From Paenibacillus sp. W2I17 (GTDB lineage Bacteria; Bacillota; Bacilli; Paenibacillales; Paenibacillaceae): DNA of 64,000 nt. A program made the translations under genes and the position numbers. The notes under the pieces were generated by a model. It had not been told where the DNA came from, ran no database searches, and worked only from the letters and a program-made list of their open reading frames with translations. Positions within the stretch are counted from its first letter, which is position 1. Every line of letters starts with the position of its first letter. Location: positions 4,216,001 to 4,280,000 of the forward strand of contig NZ_JAUSXM010000001.1 of assembly GCF_030815985.1 (NCBI RefSeq), read 5' to 3'. Shown here in pieces: positions 58,178 through 64,000 of this stretch.

Positions 58178-58996
58178 TTACTTTTTCATTAACCACTCAT
58201 GGTCAGGATCGTTATGGAATTTCCAAGTCCGAGTAGGCCCGGCCATCACGTTCAGATAGTAGACCTCATACCCCGGAGGAGCGCCTACCGGATGATATCC
58301 GTCCGGAACAAGCACCACTTCACCGTTTTTCACTGCTAGCGTCTCGTCCACAGAACGATCATCCGAGTATATGCGCTGAATGGCAAATCCCTGCTCAGGC
58401 TGCACACGGAAATAATACGTTTCTTCCAGCAAAGATTCATCCGGGAGTGCGTCCCGATCATGCTTATGTGGCGGGTAACTGGACCAATGCCCATCTGGTG
58501 TGAATACCTCAACAACGAGCAAACTGTCCGCTTCCTTTTGTTCCGGCAAAATGTTGTGAATCTGGCGTTCCAGATTACCATACCCTCGCGCCTCTACCCC
58601 TACATCTTCGGGTGTAATGAGACGAGCCGGGTACGTGCCTTTACCGGGTGCAACACATATAGCGATTTCCAGTTCGGTACGTGCTGTGATCTGTACTTGA
58701 TCGGAAGTTGAGACGTAGACCGAATACGGCGGAATTTTCTCGAACACACTCATTCTTTTTCCGATATTATCCCATGTGTGCTCCCGGGTACTTACATTGG
58801 CGAAACCACTGAGAAGCACCACACAGAGTTCCTGATCACCGCTCTCACGGGTTAGCGTCTCCCCCTCCGCCAGCTTCGCTACCTGAAAGCCAACATATTC
58901 CCACCCTGCCGACTCCGGTGTTACGTTTATAAGTGTACCGTCTCCCTCCGGGTTGACCACGGGTTTCACAATACGTTCTGACATCTTGCCATCCAC
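58178..58996 (-). CDS. iolB: 5-deoxy-glucuronate isomerase
   Basis: Isomerises 5-deoxy-glucuronate to 5-dehydro-2-deoxygluconate. 272 residues, the usual length, with a double cupin: SGFANVSTREHTW, then HWSSYPPHKHDRDALPDESLLEETYYFR and VLVPDGYHPVGAPPGY, which hold the metal-binding His/Glu residues. AAAGGAG precedes the start closely. Confidence 0.96.
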   Translation of the reverse strand: MDGKMSERIVKPVVNPEGDGTLINVTPESAGWEYVGFQVAKLAEGETLTRESGDQELCVVLLSGFANVSTREHTWDNIGKRMSVFEKIPPYSVYVSTSDQVQITARTELEIAICVAPGKGTYPARLITPEDVGVEARGYGNLERQIHNILPEQKEADSLLVVEVFTPDGHWSSYPPHKHDRDALPDESLLEETYYFRVQPEQGFAIQRIYSDDRSVDETLAVKNGEVVLVPDGYHPVGAPPGYEVYYLNVMAGPTRTWKFHNDPDHEWLMKK

Positions 58997-59093
58997 TCCT
59001 TTCTGTAGTCGTCCACAACAACCTGATACTTATAAAAACAAAAACCTGGACTATTCATGCCCTCTATTAGAAAAAAGTGACTTTAGTCATCCA

Positions 59094-60146
59094 CTATGGC
59101 GTTGCCGTTTGCGATTCCAGTGACATCCCAGGAACTTCACTCAGCTTCACAGGTCTTCCCCGCTCCATGGACAGTTTTGCTGCCAGCGCAATTCGTTCTG
59201 CCTGTACTGCATCGTGGCCATCTACGATAACCGGTGTATCATGGATGATTGCATCGATAAAGAGGACTGTCTCCTGTACATATGCTTCATTGTAGCGTTC
59301 CAGGAAAAAGTGTAACGGTTTGTCGCGCATGAGCCCGGCCGCTGTACTGATCTCAGCCGTATTCGGATGATCATTCGCCGCTGCGGCGCTGCCCATTGAG
59401 CCAAATACTTCAACACGCTGGTCATACCCGTATACAGCCTGACGGCTGTTATCAATAACACCAATCGCCCCGTTGGCAAACGTCATCGTTACAATCGCTG
59501 TATCCACGTCGCCATGTTCCGCAAAGACCGGATTGATCAGCACGTTGCCCTGAGCGTACACTTCTTCCACTTCACTCCCGGAGAGATACCGGGCCATGTC
59601 AAAATCGTGGATCATCATGTCCATGAAAATCCCGCCAGACACCCGGATATACTCCGCAGGCGGTGGACTCGGGTCGCGAGAAGTAATTTTGATAATATGC
59701 GGATCACCAATCGTACCATCCTGCACATGCGCACGTATCCGTCTGAAGTTGTGATCGAAGCGGCGGTTAAATCCGATTTGCAGCTTCACGCCAGCCTTCT
59801 GAACTGCCGCTACAGCTGCTTGAGTCTGTGCCAGATCCATGCTGACCGGCTTCTCGCAGAAGATATGTTTGCCCGCCTGAGCGGCCTGTTCGATCAGCGG
59901 CACATGTGTATCGGTTGAAGAACAGATCAGCACCGCGTCTACATTAGGCATCGAGATCAACTGGCTGCTATCCGTTGTTACAACAGGGATGCCACGACTG
60001 GAGGCCCAAGCCTCCAATTCAGGACCTGCAAACAAGTCACTGATTCCCACAATCTCGGCATGCGGGTTGCGCAGGAGATTGTCTGCATGAATTTTGCCGA
60101 TCCGTCCAGCACCGATGATGCCAATTCTCACTTTGTCCTTGCCCAT
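59094..60146 (-). CDS. iolG: Inositol 2-dehydrogenase (Gfo/Idh/MocA family)
   Basis: NAD-dependent oxidation of myo-inositol to 2-keto-myo-inositol. 350 residues: Rossmann motif GIIGAGRIGKIHADNL (about 9-24), the CEKPVSMD lysine and GGIFMDMMIHDFDMARYL with the catalytic Asp/His. ATG 60146 follows GGGAGGATAACG. Confidence 0.93.
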   Translation of the reverse strand: MGKDKVRIGIIGAGRIGKIHADNLLRNPHAEIVGISDLFAGPELEAWASSRGIPVVTTDSSQLISMPNVDAVLICSSTDTHVPLIEQAAQAGKHIFCEKPVSMDLAQTQAAVAAVQKAGVKLQIGFNRRFDHNFRRIRAHVQDGTIGDPHIIKITSRDPSPPPAEYIRVSGGIFMDMMIHDFDMARYLSGSEVEEVYAQGNVLINPVFAEHGDVDTAIVTMTFANGAIGVIDNSRQAVYGYDQRVEVFGSMGSAAAANDHPNTAEISTAAGLMRDKPLHFFLERYNEAYVQETVLFIDAIIHDTPVIVDGHDAVQAERIALAAKLSMERGRPVKLSEVPGMSLESQTATP

Positions 60147-60214
60147 TCCGTTATCCTCCCTATGTGCGTCCATATGGGCTAGGCGTTCCCTTAGCCCGAG
60201 TGATGCTCTGGTTG

Positions 60215-61690
60215 TTACCAGCGCGCCGTTACCATCTTCTTGCGAGTGTAGAATTCAACACCATCCGTGCCATTAGCGTGCAGATCACCATAGAAGGACT
60301 TTTTCCAACCGGAAAACGGGAAAAATGCCATTGGTGCAGGTACGCCCAGGTTAATACCCAACATGCCCGCATCAATCGTTTCACGGAATTGACGCATACT
60401 CGCTCCGCTGCGGGTGAACAGACACGCCCCGTTGGCAAAGTCGGAACGGTTCGCCAGCTCAACAGCTTCCTCCAGCGTAGACACTCTTGCCACCGAGAGT
60501 ACTGGAGCAAAGATCTCATCCTGCCAAATTTTCATATTGCTATCAACTTGGTCAAATACCGTAGGCCCTACAAAATAACCGGATTCACCTGTCGCCTGAT
60601 CCTTACGCCCATCCCGAATCAATGCCGCGCCTTCCTGCTCTCCGGCTTCAATGTAACTAAGTGTACGCTCTTTATGTGGTCCACGGATGACAGGACCGAG
60701 GAACACGCCCTCATCCATACCGTTACCAATGGTAATGCGGTCTGCCGCTTCCACCAGCTTTTGTACCAGTTCGTCAGCCACATCACCCACAGCCACAACA
60801 ACCGCACATGCCATGCAACGCTCCCCTGCTGAACCAAAAGCTGCACTGGTAATCTCTTTCACGGTTAGATCCAGATCGGCGTCCGGCATAACGATGGAGT
60901 GGTTTTTGGCACCAGCCAGTGCCTGTACCCGTTTGCCATGCTTGGATGCAGTGGTGTAGACGTATTCAGCTACAGGTTGTGATCCGACAAAGGAGATCGC
61001 TTGAACATCCTTATGTTCCAGCAACCCGTTCACGACATCATGCGCACCGTGAACGATGTTGAGCACGCCGTCCGGAAGCCCTGCTTCCTTGAACAGCTCT
61101 GCCAGGCGGCCTGCCAGTAGCGGTGTGCGCTCGGACGGCTTCAGGACAAAGGTGTTACCGCACGCAATAGCCAGCGGGAACATCCAGCACGGTACCATCA
61201 TCGGGAAATTGAATGGGGTAATTCCCCCAATAACACCGATCGGGTAGCGGTACATGCCCGACTCCAGTCCTGTCGCGATGTCAGGCAGTTGTTTGCCCAT
61301 CATCAAATTCGGGGCACCTGCCGCGAACTCGACGCATTCAATGCCACGCAATACCTCGCCGTACGCTTCGGCATAACTTTTACCGTTCTCCAGCGTCACC
61401 AGGCGAGCCAGCTCTTCCCAATGTTCAACCAGCAGTTGCTGGTAGCGGAACAGAATACGTGCACGGCGCGGAACCGGTGTGCTGCTCCAGGATTTGAACG
61501 CTTCTCGTGCTGTCTGAACCGCCAGATCCACGTCCGCTTGTTCAGACAGTGGCACATGTGCAATAACTTCTTCCGTGGCCGGATTCACAACCGGCTCCGT
61601 ACGAGTTGACGCCGGGGTTACCCAGGCACCTCCGATCCAGTTTTGTACCATTGTCGCTGTTGCAGACGCTTCAGAAATTCCTTTTCCCAT
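60215..61690 (-). CDS. iolA: Methylmalonate-semialdehyde dehydrogenase (CoA-acylating)
   Basis: Converts malonate semialdehyde (or methylmalonate semialdehyde) to acetyl-CoA or propionyl-CoA and CO2. 491 residues of the aldehyde dehydrogenase family: [42 protein letters not shown] and the catalytic Cys in [11 protein letters not shown]. The MmsA-type sequence [14 protein letters not shown] near the end supports the assignment. Last step of the inositol pathway. Confidence 0.95.
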   Translation of the reverse strand: MGKGISEASATATMVQNWIGGAWVTPASTRTEPVVNPATEEVIAHVPLSEQADVDLAVQTAREAFKSWSSTPVPRRARILFRYQQLLVEHWEELARLVTLENGKSYAEAYGEVLRGIECVEFAAGAPNLMMGKQLPDIATGLESGMYRYPIGVIGGITPFNFPMMVPCWMFPLAIACGNTFVLKPSERTPLLAGRLAELFKEAGLPDGVLNIVHGAHDVVNGLLEHKDVQAISFVGSQPVAEYVYTTASKHGKRVQALAGAKNHSIVMPDADLDLTVKEITSAAFGSAGERCMACAVVVAVGDVADELVQKLVEAADRITIGNGMDEGVFLGPVIRGPHKERTLSYIEAGEQEGAALIRDGRKDQATGESGYFVGPTVFDQVDSNMKIWQDEIFAPVLSVARVSTLEEAVELANRSDFANGACLFTRSGASMRQFRETIDAGMLGINLGVPAPMAFFPFSGWKKSFYGDLHANGTDGVEFYTRKKMVTARW

Positions 61691-61788
61691 AGCCCTGTCT
61701 CCCTTCGCTTATGTGTGAACCCTTATGTTCAACATGTTCATTGTTATAGATCTGTATGAGTACGTTGTTCAAAGTATTGCAACGTGCT

Positions 61789-62799
61789 TCAGGACACGGT
61801 GATCTCGCCCCGATTGCAACGTTCGATGTAATCATTCACCTGTTCCACCGTTGGCATCGCATTCGAACAGCTGTGGCTTGAAATGACGATACTTGCTGCG
61901 CCACTGCCATATGCCATGCTGCGCTCAATCGTCCAACCCTGCATCAATCCATACAGGAACCCGGCTGCGTAGGAGTCGCCTGCCCCGAACGTTTTGACCA
62001 CTTTTGCCGGATAGCTGTCAGCACGGTGAGAAAGCCCTTCACGCGTATAAGCAATGGACCCTTCCTTGCCGTGTTTGATTACTACAATATTCGCTGAGAA
62101 ATCAAACCATTTCTGTGCAGTTACCTGATCGCTATGATCCGGATTGTGGTCGAATGTCTCCATCATGTCGAACTCTTCACGTGTGCCGAGGATGATATCG
62201 CATTTCTCGGCTGCGAGGTTATAATAGACCGCTGTCTCTTCGTTCGATGTCCATGTGTATGGGCGATAGTCCAGATCAAACACAATAACTGTGCCATGTT
62301 TTTTCGCATACGTTAGTGCCTGTAATACGGCTTCACGGGATGGGCTCTGCGCGAGGGCTGTGCCTGAGATTAGCAGCACTTTGGAGTCAGCAATCAACTG
62401 CTCCTGCACCTCTTGCGCTTGTAATAACAGATCAGCCACATTGTCCCGGTACATCAGGATACTGCAATTGGTTGGGCTTTTGATTTCGGTAAAAGCAAGC
62501 CCTGTCACTGCTCCGGTGTCATCTGTAACTACATTTGATGTGTCGATGCCGTTCTTCTCCAAATAACTCTGGATGAATCTGCCCATCTGGTCACCCGCGA
62601 TTTTACCGATAAAAGCCGTCTCCATACCCAGTCTGGACATGCCAATCGTAATATTGGCCGGAGAGCCGCCAACATACTTCGTAAACGTCATCGTCTCTTC
62701 CATCGGGCGATTGATCTCATTGGCGTTCAAGTCGATGCACAAGCGGCCAATCGCGGTGAAATCCTTCTTCCTGGATACCGGAAAGGATACGTAAGTCAT
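61789..62799 (-). CDS. iolC: 5-dehydro-2-deoxygluconokinase
   Basis: PfkB-family kinase that phosphorylates 5-dehydro-2-deoxygluconate. 336 residues: DFTAIGRLCIDLNANEI, YVGGSPANITIGMSRLG and the catalytic Asp in TFGAGDSYAAGFLYG. ATG 62799 (MTYVSFPVSRK) is behind AAAGGGG. Confidence 0.95.
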   Translation of the reverse strand: MTYVSFPVSRKKDFTAIGRLCIDLNANEINRPMEETMTFTKYVGGSPANITIGMSRLGMETAFIGKIAGDQMGRFIQSYLEKNGIDTSNVVTDDTGAVTGLAFTEIKSPTNCSILMYRDNVADLLLQAQEVQEQLIADSKVLLISGTALAQSPSREAVLQALTYAKKHGTVIVFDLDYRPYTWTSNEETAVYYNLAAEKCDIILGTREEFDMMETFDHNPDHSDQVTAQKWFDFSANIVVIKHGKEGSIAYTREGLSHRADSYPAKVVKTFGAGDSYAAGFLYGLMQGWTIERSMAYGSGAASIVISSHSCSNAMPTVEQVNDYIERCNRGEITVS

Positions 62800-62941
62800 T
62801 GCATGTGAGCCCCTTTCTGTAGTGGGATTTTCCATGTTGTATATCGATATCTAGACTAGTTACTCATTCCATCGTGAGGACTCGTAAACGGCTAGAGTAG
62901 GTCAATTTTATTTTCCAATCGTAATTGCAATGCTGAACGAT

Positions 62942-63844
62942 TCAGCTATGTTGGTATAACGACTCCATATAGTTCAAAGATCGCTTCGCATACTCATACG
63001 GGTTATGAATTGCTGGGTCCTGTTCTCCTTCAAGCATCGCCCAACCATCGTACCCTCGTGTAATCAGTTCCTGAAGAATGGGAGCAAAATCAATGCATCC
63101 ATCTCCTGGTACGGTGAACACTCCTCTACGAATACAGCCGACAAAATCAGACTGCTCCGCGCGTGCTTCATCCAGCACATGCGGGCGGATATCTTTCAGA
63201 TGAATATAGGCGATCCGATCATAATGTTTGCGCAGCAGTTCAAGCGGATCGGCTCCGCCATAGTAGGCATGACCTGTGTCATAGAGCAGATACACGAGAG
63301 AAGGGTCCGTCAACTCCATCAGTCGATCAATCTCATCCGGTTGCTCTACCACTGTGCCTCCATGATGATGGTACGTAAGCTTCAACCCATGTTCGCGGGC
63401 AATAGCTCCTGCTTCGTTCAACCCTTCAGCGAGGATATGCCATTCAGATTGGTTGAGTCTGAGCACTTCTTTTTCATTCGGTGTCCGTCTTGGATCAAAA
63501 TGAAGTGACCCACCTACCTCCGCCGTACTGATCACCTTACTGCCCATGGATTGCAGAAATTCCGCATGTCTCCGATAACTGTCCAGCTCCGACTGACGAT
63601 ACGCCGGATCAGAGAACAGTACCGATTTCCACTGGGAGACCAGATTGATATTTCTCTTACTCAGTTCTTCACGCAATATAGCAGGGTCGGTCGGATATTT
63701 ACGTCCCATCTCTGTACCTGTCAGCCCAAGACGCTGAATGTCATCCAGAATCTGTGCACACGTTGTCGCATCACCATGCTCCTTCACATCTTCACCGACC
63801 CAATTGATCGGATGAATCCCAAGCTGGAATGGCAGCTTGCTCAT
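62942..63844 (-). CDS. iolE: Myo-inosose-2 dehydratase
   Basis: Dehydrates 2-keto-myo-inositol to a trihydroxy-cyclohexane-dione. 300 residues of TIM-barrel xylose-isomerase-like fold: GIHPINWVGEDVKEHG, GLTGTEMGRKYP, LTYHHHGGTVVE and LLYDTGHAYYGGAD hold the metal ligands. ATG 63844 is behind AAAGGAGACG. First iol gene in the window; iolD would be expected next to it and is not here. Confidence 0.94.
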   Translation of the reverse strand: MSKLPFQLGIHPINWVGEDVKEHGDATTCAQILDDIQRLGLTGTEMGRKYPTDPAILREELSKRNINLVSQWKSVLFSDPAYRQSELDSYRRHAEFLQSMGSKVISTAEVGGSLHFDPRRTPNEKEVLRLNQSEWHILAEGLNEAGAIAREHGLKLTYHHHGGTVVEQPDEIDRLMELTDPSLVYLLYDTGHAYYGGADPLELLRKHYDRIAYIHLKDIRPHVLDEARAEQSDFVGCIRRGVFTVPGDGCIDFAPILQELITRGYDGWAMLEGEQDPAIHNPYEYAKRSLNYMESLYQHS

Positions 63845-63916
63845 TGCTCCACGTCTCCTTTGTCGTTCAACATTATGGTTCACTATATTTACACTGCACA
63901 ATCCGATGACAGAACA

Positions 63917-63996
63917 ACCTTCCGATACAGCTTCCTTTCAGAAAGCTTTTAGCTCCGCTTCTTCAGGCTCCTTTTTTAGAAGGAATATCGGATTAA
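63917..63996. repeat. Imperfect hairpin at the right edge
   Basis: Outer arms CCGATA/TATCGG with TTCCTT/AAGGAA-type pairing inside. It contains CGCTTCTTCAG (63956-63966), which also follows the hairpin at 22815-22862. Lies upstream of iolE and runs near the window edge. Confidence 0.35.
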
Positions 63997-64000
63997 AAAG

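Overview
The window is chromosomal DNA from a low-to-mid GC, endospore-forming Firmicute, almost certainly Paenibacillus. This rests on the 16S/23S/5S operon followed by a long tRNA array, AGGAGG-type ribosome-binding sites with many TTG/GTG starts, sigma-A promoters, LacI/AraC/RpiR regulators beside sugar ABC transporters, and copper-amine-oxidase-like wall domains on exported enzymes. There is no CRISPR array, prophage or insertion sequence.

Region 1 (1-17.1 kb) is a cell-wall (muropeptide) rescue island. The main operon on the minus strand encodes a sugar-binding lipoprotein, two MalFG-type permeases, an MsmX-type ATPase, a DUF624-like membrane protein, the exo-muramidase NamZ and the glucosaminidase NagZ. 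Divergent from it are a BadF-type amino-sugar kinase and the etherase MurQ. Facing these are anmK (anhydro-MurNAc kinase) and the RpiR-type regulator murR. NagZ and NamZ show no signal peptide, so the logic is import of intact wall saccharides by the ABC transporter followed by cytoplasmic cleavage, phosphorylation and conversion to GlcNAc-6-P. Two exported enzymes carrying the same copper-amine-oxidase-like domain flank the island: a class C beta-lactamase-fold serine hydrolase and an Amidase_3 amidase. The amidase is followed by a GerMN lipoprotein. The 5' end of a chemotaxis receptor gene with a sigma-D-like promoter sits at the left edge.

Region 2 (17.1-29.3 kb) holds an ABC transporter of the ferric/2-aminoethylphosphonate class, translationally coupled to a large metallo-beta-lactamase protein and divergent from a LysR regulator. 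It also holds a secreted CYTH-like protein and an iron locus: a frameshifted AraC/binding-protein fusion and a siderophore-binding lipoprotein, each behind a Fur-box-like sequence. A small SDR protein follows.

Region 3 (29.4-36.5 kb) is an rrn operon on the minus strand with two promoters, then 16S, 23S, 5S and 17 tRNA genes ending in a terminator.

Region 4 (36.7-41.5 kb) is an arginine/ornithine catabolic unit: arginase, ornithine aminotransferase, and an amino-acid ABC binding protein and permease without an ATPase. A divergent GntR regulator lies beside it, and a shared operator-like sequence precedes two of the minus-strand transcription units.

Region 5 (41.5-57 kb) is housekeeping and accessory genes: a methyltransferase, an Sm-like Gly/Tyr-rich small protein, cold-shock genes, a CPBP protease, a PAP2 phosphatase, AraC regulators, pyruvate kinase, a soluble PAS chemotaxis-type receptor, a WecG/TagA transferase, a MOSC protein, DUF1304, DUF4261, and an acetyltransferase.

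Region 6 (57-64 kb) is a myo-inositol operon on the minus strand in the order iolE-iolC-iolA-iolG-iolB-lacI. iolD and iolJ are not in the window.
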